From Pandoraea pulmonicola (GTDB taxonomy: Bacteria; Pseudomonadota; Gammaproteobacteria; Burkholderiales; Burkholderiaceae): a stretch of 64,000 nucleotides of DNA. The notes under the pieces were generated by a model. The model was not told where the DNA came from. It searched no databases and worked only from the letters and a program-made list of their open reading frames with translations. Made by a program: the position numbers and the translations under genes. Positions 17,349 through 26,688 of the stretch are shown here, piece by piece. The DNA lies in the NCBI RefSeq assembly GCF_000815105.2, contig NZ_CP010310.2:3596001-3660000 (forward strand). The letters are read 5' to 3'. Every line of letters begins with the position of its first letter. Within the stretch, counting starts at the first letter, position 1.

Positions 17349-19088
17349 TCATCCCACCGCGGCGCCCATCTCCCTGAGCGCCTTGCGGATGATCTTGCCG
17401 GTGACGGTCATCGGCAGTTCCGGCAGGAACACGACTTTGCGCGGATATTCGTGCGCCGCGAGCCGGCTCTTGACGAAGCGTTGAATGTCCTGCGCGAGGT
17501 CGTCCGACGGTTCGTGCCCTTCGCGCAGCACCACGAAGGCCTTCACGATTTCGGTCCGAAGCGCGTCCGGCTCGCCGATCACGGCGGCCAGTTGCACCGA
17601 CGGATGGCGAATCAGACAGTCCTCGATCGGTCCCGGACCGATGCGATAGCCCGCGCTGGTGATGACGTCGTCCGAGCGCCCGGTAAAGGTGATGTAACCC
17701 TGCTCGTCCATGAAACCCGAGTCGCCGGTGAGCAGATAGTCGCCGCGGTACTTTTCCATCGTGGCGTCCGGGTTGTGCCAGTAGCCGAGGAACATCACGG
17801 GATTGGGTCGCGCGATGGCGATGTTGCCGACCGTGCCGACGGGCAACGGCGTGCCGTCGTCATCGACGATGGTCACGTCGTGGCCGCGCACAGCGCGTCC
17901 GATGGCGCCGGGCAGCGCGGGAAACTCGGCCGCGCATGACGAGACGACCATGTTGCATTCCGTCTGGCCGTAGAACTCGTTGATCTCGACGCCGAGATGT
18001 TCGCGTCCCCAGGCGAGCAGTTCCGGCCCGAGCGATTCGCCGCCGCTGGCGACCGAGCGCAGTTGCAGCGGCCAGTGCTCGCGCGGCGACGGGACGGTGC
18101 GCAGCATCTTGAGCGCGGTCGGTGGCAGGAAGGTGTTGCGCACGCCGTGACGCGCCATCAGATCGAACGCCGCGACCGGATCAAACTTCTCGAAGCGGCG
18201 CGAAAGCACGGGCACGCCGTGGTGCAATGCGGGCAGCAGCACGTCGAGCAGTCCACCGATCCACGCCCAGTCGGCCGGCGTCCAGATCAGATCGCCATCG
18301 TGCGGAAAGCCGTTGTGCGAGGTTTCCACGCCGGGCAAGTGACCGAGCAGCACGCGGTGCGCATGCAGGGCGCCCTTCGGTTTGCCGGTGGTGCCCGAGG
18401 TGTAGATGATCAGCGCGGGCGCGTCGGCCCGGGTCTGGACGGCATCGAAGTGTGCGTCGCGCGAGGCGATCGCCGGCCACAGGGCGAGCAGACCGTCTTC
18501 CGCGACGCCCCAGTCCTGATCGTCGGCGACGTGATGATGGGCTTCGGGCAGATCGTCGTGCACAACGTACACGAGGCGCAGATCGGGCAACTCGCCGCGA
18601 ATGTCGTCGATCTTGCCGATGCTCGCCAGGTCGGTCACCAGCACCGTCGCCCCGGAATTCTGCAGCCGGTAGGCGAGCGCTTCGGGGCCGAAGAGCGTGA
18701 AGAGCGGCACGGCGATCGCGCCGAGCTTGTAGGCGGCGACGTGGGCAACGAGCGTCGCGGGCGACTGGGGCAGGAAGATGCCGATGCGGTCGCCGGTCTT
18801 CACGCCATTGGCGCGCCACTCGTTGGCGAGTTGATTGGACAGTTGTTTGAGGACGTCGAACGTGAGGCGCACGTGCGAGCCGTCGGCGCTCTCGTGGATG
18901 AGTGCCAGGCGGTTGCTGCCGTCGGCCCACTTGTCGCAGACGTCGACACCGATGTTGAACAGCGTCGGAATCTGCCAGGCGAAGGCGCTGGCGGCGGAAT
19001 CGTTGGGGCGTTGTCCGCCGGCGTCTGACGACGTCTCGTGGGCGGGCGTATGGGAGGTGTCGGCATCCATGCGCTGTCTCCGGGTCAT
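17349..19088 (-). CDS. Acyl-CoA synthetase (AMP-binding, medium-chain/acetyl type)
   Basis: A 579-aa member of the ANL superfamily that activates a carboxylic acid to acyl-AMP and then acyl-CoA. The phosphate-binding loop is IIYTSGTTGKPKGALHAHR. Later motifs are EFYGQTECNMVVSSC, GDYLLTGDSGFMDEQGYITF and TSAGYRIGPGPIEDCL, with the catalytic lysine in PMTVTGKIIRKALRE. The overall pattern is closest to acetyl/medium-chain synthetases; the substrate is not determined. Two starts are plausible, 19088 (GAGG upstream) and 19070 (GGAG upstream). Confidence 0.88.
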   Translation of the reverse strand: MTRRQRMDADTSHTPAHETSSDAGGQRPNDSAASAFAWQIPTLFNIGVDVCDKWADGSNRLALIHESADGSHVRLTFDVLKQLSNQLANEWRANGVKTGDRIGIFLPQSPATLVAHVAAYKLGAIAVPLFTLFGPEALAYRLQNSGATVLVTDLASIGKIDDIRGELPDLRLVYVVHDDLPEAHHHVADDQDWGVAEDGLLALWPAIASRDAHFDAVQTRADAPALIIYTSGTTGKPKGALHAHRVLLGHLPGVETSHNGFPHDGDLIWTPADWAWIGGLLDVLLPALHHGVPVLSRRFEKFDPVAAFDLMARHGVRNTFLPPTALKMLRTVPSPREHWPLQLRSVASGGESLGPELLAWGREHLGVEINEFYGQTECNMVVSSCAAEFPALPGAIGRAVRGHDVTIVDDDGTPLPVGTVGNIAIARPNPVMFLGYWHNPDATMEKYRGDYLLTGDSGFMDEQGYITFTGRSDDVITSAGYRIGPGPIEDCLIRHPSVQLAAVIGEPDALRTEIVKAFVVLREGHEPSDDLAQDIQRFVKSRLAAHEYPRKVVFLPELPMTVTGKIIRKALREMGAAVG

Positions 19089-19228
19089 GTCTAGCCTCGC
19101 GCGGTGCGCAAAGGGCGTTCACCGCACGTCTTGAAGCATGATGCATGCCGGGCGCGGGCAAGACAAGGGGCGACGGGCAAACTCGAGGAAATATGGGAGG
19201 CGCGAAGCGATTTAGGCAGAATGAAGGC

Positions 19229-19256
19229 TTCACACGGCGGGATGAGCAGGTATAAT
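19229..19256 (+). promoter_or_regulatory. Promoter for tRNA-Ser
   Basis: TTCACA (19229-19234) and TATAAT (19251-19256) are separated by 16 bp. Transcription would begin near 19263, leaving a leader of roughly 120 bases before the tRNA. Confidence 0.65.
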
Positions 19257-19382
19257 GCGCGCTGCCGTGCGGTACCGGTCTGCGCCGGAAGCCCGACGCC
19301 GAATCCCCCGGACCGCACGCATCCCAAGCCGTCGCGCCAGACGGCATCTCTTGCCGCGACATTGCGTCGTGCGCAACGCCTC

Positions 19383-19472
19383 GGAGGCGTGCCAGAGTGG
19401 TTTAATGGACTGGTCTTGAAAACCAGCGAAGGGGTAACCTTTCCGTGAGTTCGAATCTCACCGCCTCCGCCA
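19383..19472 (+). tRNA. tRNA-Ser (anticodon UGA)
   Basis: A 90-base class II tRNA with a long variable arm. The acceptor stem GGAGGCG pairs with CGCCTCC (19462-19468), followed by discriminator G and an encoded CCA. The anticodon loop CTTGAAA gives TGA at 19417-19419, which reads UCA codons. The T arm GAGTTCGAATCTC is canonical. The DNA beyond its 3' end is accessory in character. Confidence 0.97.
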
Positions 19473-20055
19473 GAATTTCTTGGTTTCCTTGATAGTGGCT
19501 GCTGACAAGACAATTGTGGGCGGTGCTCCGCAGTTCCCGGTTCGTAATAGGATGTGCGATCGGTAGTCTGTACCTCGTTGCGGACGCGCATCCTACCGCC
19601 GAGTCGTTCGTAACTTGGGCGTTCATTTCTATCTCGGTGCAGCAAGTGCCCTCGTGCTCGGCACACTCGTCCTAACCGGACTCCCGATCACCTACATCCG
19701 TCGCAGTAGCCGGACCACCGAATACTTCAGGGTCAACTCCCAGGCTCAGCGCATCGCCCCCTTCCTTCCGCGCATGCGCGAGCCATTCATCGAGTCGTTA
19801 GCCAACGGGATTGTGGCGCTCCGACTGCTCAACTTCCAAGCCCGCGCCGATTTTTCGGTTCCCCAGATAGCTCCAACACTCGCCCGAACGTTGCGAGACA
19901 TCGGATTTCATTTCGCCCCCCTCCCCACGGGTGCACCGGTCGATGTCAACTCACGGCCCCGTCTGTGCTAAACTGAAAAAATGATCGCCATTCGTCATAT
20001 TATTTTTTAAAAATCATAAACTTACAAAATTCCGTGCGGCACGACGGAGGACACC
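19473..20055. other. Region between tRNA-Ser and the toxin-antitoxin pair
   Basis: No recognisable gene. A weak plus-strand ORF (19615-19971, TTG start, 118 codons, one hydrophobic stretch near the N-terminus) has no identifiable family and no clear ribosome-binding site. The last 80 bases are strikingly AT-rich compared with the surroundings and probably hold the promoter and operator of the AbiE operon. I found no integrase gene and no second copy of the tRNA 3' end. Confidence 0.5.
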
Positions 20056-20472
20056 ATGAACCTGAAAGACAAACTGACATCATCGCTTCGCAAGCGTAGA
20101 TCGGACGTCTTTTTACGTGCCGACTTCGCAGGGCTAGGAAGCGAAGCGCAACTCAGTCGTGCTCTGCGAGAGCTTGTCGACGCCGGAACGATAGTCAAGC
20201 TTGGGGTCGGTGTGTACGCCAAGGCGAAACCTAGCGCGTTGTCAGGCAAACCAATCCCCGTGCGTCCGGTCGAAGTTCTCGCGCCGCAGGTCTTCAAGCG
20301 GCTCGGTGTGAAGACATACCCGAGTCGGCTGGTCGCAGCCTACAACGCGGGTACTACCACGCAGTTGCCCGCGAACGTCGTCATCAATACCGGTAACCGC
20401 CGAATCGCCCGCAAACTTGGGTTTGGACGGCAAGTCATTCAGTATGAGAACAATTTCGAAAGAACAGCTTGA
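20056..20472 (+). CDS. DUF6088/AbiEi-like antitoxin
   Basis: A 138-aa protein with a predicted N-terminal winged-helix segment (VFLRADFAGLGSEAQLSRAL, then RELVDAGTIVKLGVGVYAKA). AbiEi antitoxins have such a DNA-binding domain and repress their own operon. The C-terminal part (RPVEVLAPQVFKRLGVKTYP) resembles DUF6088 family antitoxins. GGAGG lies six bases upstream of the ATG. The 3' end overlaps the toxin gene by 29 bases. Base composition is visibly lower in GC than in the flanking core genes. Confidence 0.8.
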   Translation: MNLKDKLTSSLRKRRSDVFLRADFAGLGSEAQLSRALRELVDAGTIVKLGVGVYAKAKPSALSGKPIPVRPVEVLAPQVFKRLGVKTYPSRLVAAYNAGTTTQLPANVVINTGNRRIARKLGFGRQVIQYENNFERTA

Positions 20473-21415
20473 ACTTATCGACGCGTTAGTCGCGGAAGAA
20501 GATCTCGGCGGCATCTCTGCTGCAATCTTGGAGAAAGACATTCACGTCACCGATGCGCTGCGTGCTCTGGCATCCCTGGAACACAGGAACACCCGATTGG
20601 TGTTCTGCGGCGGCACGAGTCTTTCAAAGGCACATCGCCTTATCCATCGAATGTCTGAAGACATCGACCTGAAGGTCGTGCTCGCGCCGGACTGTGCACT
20701 TTCCCAGAGTCAACTGAAGACGCATCTATCAGGGCTAAAGAAGCAAGTCGTTGACTGCATTAAAGGGTTAGGTTTTGTTGAAATCGCGGGCGAGGCTACA
20801 GCGAGAAACGCCAACAGGTACTTCGCCAGTGGTTGGTTGTACAAGGAGCAGTACGCCACCAATACCAGCCTGCGGCCGCACCTCAAACTTGAATTTACGA
20901 CTCGGACGCCGTGCTTCGCAACGTCCGAGCAGTCCCTCGGATATGTTGTCTATCAGTTGGCGAACAGAGACGCGTCTGAGTTCACGATGTCGTGTGTGGC
21001 TGTCGAAGAAACGTTAGCGGAAAAGGTACTTTCGTTCCTCCGTCGATTTGCCGAGCATCGCGCTGGCAAGAGAAATGATTGGGACGACGCGTTGGTCCGT
21101 CATCTCTACGACGTGTGGTGCATCGTCAAAAATGATCAGTCTGTGGTTGACCAAGCGGCCAAGCACTTCAATGATTTGGTTGCGTTTGATCAGGGCGAAT
21201 TCACGCGTCACAAAGAGTTTTCCGCAGATCCCGCCGCGTGCATGCACGTTGCGTTGGAGACGATTGGCAACGATAAACAGACTGCCGAAGAATACGCGAC
21301 GAAGCTCATCCCTCTAATCTATGGGAACGATAAGCCGACCTTTGCCGAGACGTTTGGCGTATTCAAAGACGTCGCGCAGAAACTACTCAGTACGATACCG
21401 CGCACGCACGCTTAA
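20444..21415 (+). CDS. abiEii: AbiEii/AbiGii-type nucleotidyltransferase toxin
   Basis: A 323-aa toxin of a type IV-class AbiE toxin-antitoxin system. The nucleotidyltransferase signature is intact: FCGGTSLSKAHRLIHR followed by SEDIDLKV, giving the GGTSLSK loop and the acidic DxD-like pair that bind NTP and metal. A conserved EETLAEKVLSFLRR helix lies in the centre. AbiEii proteins transfer nucleotides to tRNA acceptor ends and protect populations from phage. The start at 20444 lies inside the antitoxin gene, so translation is coupled. Confidence 0.87.
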   Translation: MRTISKEQLELIDALVAEEDLGGISAAILEKDIHVTDALRALASLEHRNTRLVFCGGTSLSKAHRLIHRMSEDIDLKVVLAPDCALSQSQLKTHLSGLKKQVVDCIKGLGFVEIAGEATARNANRYFASGWLYKEQYATNTSLRPHLKLEFTTRTPCFATSEQSLGYVVYQLANRDASEFTMSCVAVEETLAEKVLSFLRRFAEHRAGKRNDWDDALVRHLYDVWCIVKNDQSVVDQAAKHFNDLVAFDQGEFTRHKEFSADPAACMHVALETIGNDKQTAEEYATKLIPLIYGNDKPTFAETFGVFKDVAQKLLSTIPRTHA

Positions 21416-21456
21416 TTAATTCAAGGTTGCCCGCACGGCAAACATGAACGCGCCGC

Positions 21457-24400
21457 TCACCAGTTGAAGCGAACCCCGAACATACCGGCGGTCGCGGTTC
21501 GATGATTGCGGCCGCCGCCGAGTGACCAACGGTAGCTGGCCTGGCCGTAAAAGCTCAGTTTCTGATTCACCTGTGCAGTGATGCCGCCACCGACCTCCAG
21601 TGCAGTGTCGCCGAAGTGTGCCTCAACGGTGGGTGACGACTGTCCGAAAAGCGCGTTGTCAACGCCGGAGAAGGCTTGCCAGAGATTGACTCGCGCATAG
21701 GGCTGCCACAGCGTGCGTCGCCCGTCACGCTTCGTGTATTGCAGCCGAGCCCCCAGGCGACCGGTCCACCGACACGCCCTGATAAATGATCTGTGCTTGC
21801 GGCTCGATCAACCACTCGTTTTCCTCTCCGAAATGGATCGGGTAACCCGCCTCGAGCGACCCCGCGTATGCAGTTGCATGGGTCGATATCCCGGCGCCAT
21901 AGAGCGACGTCGCCTTCGCGTCGTACCAGCTTCCCTGTAACACTGCGTCGAGATACCAGCCGCTCGGGCCGAAGTGTGTCCAATAGCCTCCGACTGAGGG
22001 GCCGTTCATCAGTAGCCGCCCCACCGTCAGGTTCTGCGTTCCCAGCGCGAAGCCACGCACCGACGGCGAATTGTAGTCGGCGTAAGCCAGATACACGCCG
22101 GCGTGGTCCCGGTGGCCGCTGTCCGTCGTCCGCCGGAAGATGTCGAAACCCGTCTGGAATCCGACCAGATTGCCCGTCGCACTCGCATCCACCGTCCCAT
22201 TCCATCGGTTGCTCACCCGTTGCCCGAACACCCGTCCCCAAGCGCCGTTCGCATACGTCCGCGGCTCCGACAGGCCGCGCAAGTTCTCCTCGTCGCCGAC
22301 GCGCTCATGCAGCGTCCCCAACGTCGAAAGGCCCATCTGTCGCGCGATCGCGGGGATAGGCGTGTAGAGCGCCACTTCCGGACGGTAGAGCGGAATGTCC
22401 GTACCGCTTGGCGTCGCAGAGCCTGTCGATGTGTCGATGAGATGAGACCGAAGGAACCAGTCGTTGGGGTCCGTGCTGCCGCCGCGGAAGAGCTGGTACT
22501 CATAGGCGCCCGCGGCGACGCGTTGACCTAGCGTGAAGGCGCCGGCCGTGGTCGTGCCGCCACCGCTGACCTGCACCAGCCGAATGCCGTCTGCCACGGT
22601 TTGCGCACCGGCGCCGCCGGTATTGCTGACGATCACGGACGTCGTGCCAGTGGCCCGGCCACCGTCGATCACCAGCAGATTGGTCGGTGAGTTGTCGGCG
22701 CCAAGATAGGTGTTGAAGCCGATGCGGCTGCCTGCATTGCCCGTGTAGCTGCCAACCGTCAGCGTACTGTAGGCTCCCGGCCGGGCGACGAACTGGATCA
22801 GACCGGCATTGGTCACCGTGCGGGTGGCGTTCGAATCGCCGGTGACGTTCCAGGCACTGAGAGAATCGATCGAGACATTGGTTGCGTTTCGCGCCAGCCC
22901 CGTCCAGAGACTGCCCTGGGCCAGCGCCACGTCAGCGGTGTTGCCGACATCGGCCAGCAGGTCCCCCGTCCATTGCGAGGCGCTCAGATTGGCGCCGGCG
23001 GTGTTGCCCGGCCCGATCAGCACCAGATTGCCGGTCCAATTGCCGCTGGCGAGATTGTAGGTGAGGGCCGAAGGGTCGACGACAATGTCGCCGGCGAGCG
23101 ACGGGATACCGGCAATGTTCAGCGTCAAATGGCTTGGCGTGCCCACCGCATCCTCGGTCACTCGCGCCAGCAAGCGTCGGCCACCGACGACGGCGGGAGT
23201 CATCGTCGTACCACCACTTATCGAGACGGTGCCTGTCCCGCCTTCGGCCAGTACGATCGCGCCGTTGGTGGCGCTCAGACTGCCGCCGGTAAGCGACACC
23301 GTGCTCGCTGCGCTGCCGGCAAGGTAGATCGCAGCCGAGCCGGCACCGCTCACCGCGACCGTGGTCCCCGAGGCGGCAAGTGCGCCGCCGTCGATGGCGG
23401 CGATACCATGCGCAGCGTTGCCGGCAGTGGTAAAGGCCGTGCGGGTCAGGGTGATGGCGCTGCCGGCACCCCGCGCAGAAGCCCCGAAAGCGCCCTGCCC
23501 CTGCGTGGCGACTTTGGCGTCCGTAGCAGTGATTGTGCCGCCCGTCATCGCATGCAAGCCCACGGCGTTCACGTTCGTGGTGGTGACCGAGGTGCCGGAC
23601 AGCGTAATACTGCTGCCGACGTCGGTCGCCCGAGCGCCGTCGGCGCCGCCAACCGCGGCGGTATCGACGCCATGGGTCGTGATGGTGCCTCCAGTGATCA
23701 CGGCCATGGCACCCTGACTGCCCCGAACGCCGATGGCGCCATCGCCGTTCGTGGTTATGCGGGCCCTCTCGGCTTGCAGTCGACTTCCAACCCCGGCCAC
23801 ATCCGCACCAGGAGCCTGCAAGCCAATTTGCGCATCCGGAAACTGCAAGACCGGCGGGGTACTTCCGATCGACCTGTACCCGCTGGTGACCTCGGTGTCC
23901 GCCACGGCGATCGTACCTGCGTCCGTGACAAGCAAGCCGGCACCGGAAGGACCGGACGTACGGACGATAGTGCCGGTCAGACCGACCGCGCTGCCGGCGC
24001 CGCTCGCCACGGCGCCGGGGGAATCGGGTTGGTAGGTGAAGATGCCGTAGCCGGAGAAGTCGATCCTGCCGCCCGCATCCGCCCATAGGCCGGGGCTGTT
24101 TGCGACATACGTTGCCGAAGTCGCGCCATTGCTCATCTGAATGCTGCTGCCAACGCCTCGGGCGAGCACGCCGGGAGAGTTCGCAATGACGGTGTTTCCG
24201 TAATAGTCGCCTGTCGCGATGGCGCCGCCGCTGACAGTGATTTTTCCCCCACCGACGGCGGACAGTCCGGCACTGCCATTGCCGTAGATGTTCACGAAAA
24301 CGTTATTCAGGGTGAGGCTGCCGCCCGCGCCCGACGCGACGGCGCCTGGGGAATTGTCGCCGGAACTGTACGTGCTCAGATTGTTGAGGGTGATCGTCCC

Positions 24401-25153
24401 TCCGGCATCCGCGAAGACGGCAGTGGCGCCCGCGCCCGAGGTCGTGATGTCGGTTTGGGTCAAATCGATTGAACCACCACTGGCGGCATAGACGCCGTGG
24501 GCGTTGTCGGCAGCGGTGCTCACCTCGCCATTGGTCAGCGACACGCGACTCCCTGCGCCGATCGCCCCTATGCCATAGGCGCCTCCGCCATTCGTGGAGA
24601 CGGATGTATTGCTGCCGGTGACCTGCCCCCCGCCATCGGCATAAAGGCCGTGGCCGCCGGTGCCATAAGTACTGATCGAAGTGCTATTCAGCGGCGTGCC
24701 AGTCAGGGTAATCCCCCCGCCGCCGGTGACACGCATGCCGTAGCCGCTGCCGTTCGCGGTCAAGACGACTGAGGTGCCGCTATAGGTTCCGGTGCCGGAG
24801 ACCTCGACCACGGGCGCAGCCCCCGCACTTTCCCGCGTGGTGGATGCCGGATCGGAACAGGTGCCGGACGAGATACTGAGCGCGGCTGGGGCGACGGCGC
24901 ATTGCGCGAACGCCTGCGCCGAAGGCAGCAGCGCCGTCACTGCGGTAGTCAAGACGGCACGATGACAAACAATCGAGCCAAACAACCTCTTCTTCAGCAA
25001 GCTGCCGTCCCACGGACTGGAGGCGGGAACGGTACATGACGTCTTCAGGTGGTCTGCACGCAATCGATGAACTCCTGTCCTCTGTCGGGATTTACTCAAA
25101 CTGGAAAACGCTGCGAGCCAATCGCAGATGCGAACTATGAAAGAACCTATCAA
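21457..25153 (-). pseudogene. Autotransporter adhesin, frameshifted in the beta-barrel
   Basis: A type Va autotransporter. The long frame (stop at 21725, 1142 codons) has a signal peptide (LTTAVTALLPSAQAFA), a passenger of repeated Gly/Ser/Thr-rich beta-helix units (pertactin-like, for example GGGAYGIGAIGAGSRVSLTN) and most of a C-terminal barrel. The barrel then breaks. The next frame supplies the missing end (KRDGRRTLWQPYARVNLW to a terminal FNW at 21457). Removing one C from the five-C run at 21750-21754 joins the frames. The likely start is the TTG at 25063, behind AGGAG. Without the final strand the barrel could not insert. A sequencing error in the homopolymer is the alternative. Confidence 0.75.
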
Positions 25154-25469
25154 CGAACAAAGATAGCAAACGTCGCTTCGGACTAAGAATCGGTATTAAC
25201 TCGAAGGGGATGGCGTAATTCGAGAGCGCCACCGCGCCTGCCAGCACGCCGTTCCAGTTGTGTGTGGAGGGGGATTGAAGGTCGGCAGATCGGAAGAGCG
25301 TTCGAGTGCCACACGCTTTTGGCCATCGATTCATCGGAAGTCGAGGCCCGAAAGCTCATCATTCAAATTGAGGATTGCCCCCCCTCACGCCCTGTACTAG
25401 CCTTGGCTCAGCCGCCCGTCGCGGCCCAACGGTAGAAAATCAATAGCCAAAAAAGTAACGGGGAAAAAC
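25154..25469. other. Intergenic region between divergent autotransporter and secreted-protein genes
   Basis: No gene is supported. Composition is mixed: AT-rich at both ends, with a GC-rich block around 25205-25290. At 25287-25301 lies a 15-base string identical to a common Illumina adapter end (see findings). Promoters for both divergent genes should lie here, but no clear pair of hexamers stands out. Confidence 0.5.
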
Positions 25470-26495
25470 ATGAAACTGAGTGCCAAACTGGTTTTTGGAT
25501 TCCTGGTGGGTGTTTCAAGTTGCGTGAGCCAGGCTCAAACGGCAGACCGGTGTAATCAAGTGCTGCAAACCAGCGCGCGAAACTACGAAATGTCGACGTC
25601 GTACGATGCCGTTTCGTATTCCGTCTACGACCAGTATTGCGAGGGGGATCAGGTCAGATCCGGCACGAGCTTCAGCGCATCCCTGGACGCCGTCATCAAA
25701 GCCGTCCCCATCAAATTCAATCTTGGACAAGGCAGCACCGAAGAACGCGTCCGTAATTTCTGCAAGACGTTCGATTCAGCATACAAGTCCGATAAATCGA
25801 GATATCAGGAATCGTCTACCGTGGTGGGCACCACAACACGTGCGTGGCTGCAATGCATGGCGCTGGCGTCGCGAGGTGTCGATTTCGCGCCGGACATCTC
25901 GCGCGAGCATGTGAACATCGACGTTCGCCGCACCAATGCAAGCGAAGTCTCCGTCCAAGGCGTTGTCTATAACAACGAGGTCATGAACTGCACGGTTCCG
26001 GTGAGCGACCAAAGCACGACACGTGCCACGGCCACCGAGCAGACAACCATGCGGCTCTCGGAAAAAGACTGGGTAATCACCTGCGTCAGAAAACCACGGA
26101 CCGAAAAGACGGAGACGGTTTATCCGTCAGGGGACATTACGGTCGTCACTACGGCCGGGCAATTCACGCTGCCGGTTGCGGCAGAAGCAAGGTTCCCCAG
26201 AGAATGGTCCGGCGAGTTTCAGACGAGTCTCGACAAGTTGTCCGAGGATCAACAACTCACCAAGGCCCGCCTGACAGTGATGGAAGCCCGGTCAAGTGCC
26301 ACGCCCAAGGGCGCATGGCAGCCGGATCAGGGGTTTGGTGGCGGATTGAACAAAGTCGCCCACGAATCCGCATGTCCTGCCGGACAAGTGATGGTCGGTC
26401 TGCAGATCGTGACCGGCGGGACGTGTCACGGATTCTGTGACCCCGACGGACGCCCCGTCACCAGCTTCAAGATTCAGTGTGCTCAGAAGTACTGA
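25470..26495 (+). CDS. Unrecognised secreted protein
   Basis: A 341-aa protein with a clear signal peptide (MKLSAKLVFGFLVGVSSCVS, cleaved near AQA). The mature part has nine or more cysteines, suggesting disulfides formed in the periplasm or outside. A middle segment (about residues 150-235) reads like beta strands. A short helical stretch, TSLDKLSEDQQLTKARLTVM, precedes a Cys-rich end (ACPAGQVMVGLQIV, then GTCHGFCDPDG). I do not recognise a family. Its position between two autotransporter genes suggests a surface-related accessory role, which is inference only. Confidence 0.7.
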   Translation: MKLSAKLVFGFLVGVSSCVSQAQTADRCNQVLQTSARNYEMSTSYDAVSYSVYDQYCEGDQVRSGTSFSASLDAVIKAVPIKFNLGQGSTEERVRNFCKTFDSAYKSDKSRYQESSTVVGTTTRAWLQCMALASRGVDFAPDISREHVNIDVRRTNASEVSVQGVVYNNEVMNCTVPVSDQSTTRATATEQTTMRLSEKDWVITCVRKPRTEKTETVYPSGDITVVTTAGQFTLPVAAEARFPREWSGEFQTSLDKLSEDQQLTKARLTVMEARSSATPKGAWQPDQGFGGGLNKVAHESACPAGQVMVGLQIVTGGTCHGFCDPDGRPVTSFKIQCAQKY

Positions 26496-26530
26496 CACCG
26501 AATTTCGCGACGTAACTCGCCTATTGCAAA

Positions 26531-26567
26531 ACAACCGCCCGCGGAGCTGCGCTCCCGTGGCGGTTGT
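26531..26567 (+). terminator. Hairpin after the secreted-protein gene
   Basis: ACAACCGCC pairs with GGCGGTTGT, with further internal pairing (GGAGC/GCTCC). The hairpin starts 35 bp after the stop. The following T content is modest. Confidence 0.6.
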
Positions 26568-26688
26568 CTCTCGGCTTGTTCAGTATCAAAAGCGTGTGGC
26601 CCTGGCGCCTGGCAATACGGAACCAGCGCTTTCGCCGATATCGATGCAGGTAAGCGATGGGCTGCGGGACGCCCGCACCCTCCCCCGT

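Noticed and set aside
19402..19626. Minus-strand ORF of 74 codons over the tRNA gene
   Set aside because: It is the antisense translation of tRNA-Ser, a well-known spurious ORF pattern.
19615..19971. Plus-strand ORF of 118 codons after tRNA-Ser
   Set aside because: TTG start without ribosome-binding site and no recognisable domain; kept only as a remark in the intergenic entry.
25092..25334. Minus-strand 80-codon ORF upstream of the first autotransporter
   Set aside because: No ribosome-binding site or family; it crosses the adapter-like 15-mer and the start region of the autotransporter.
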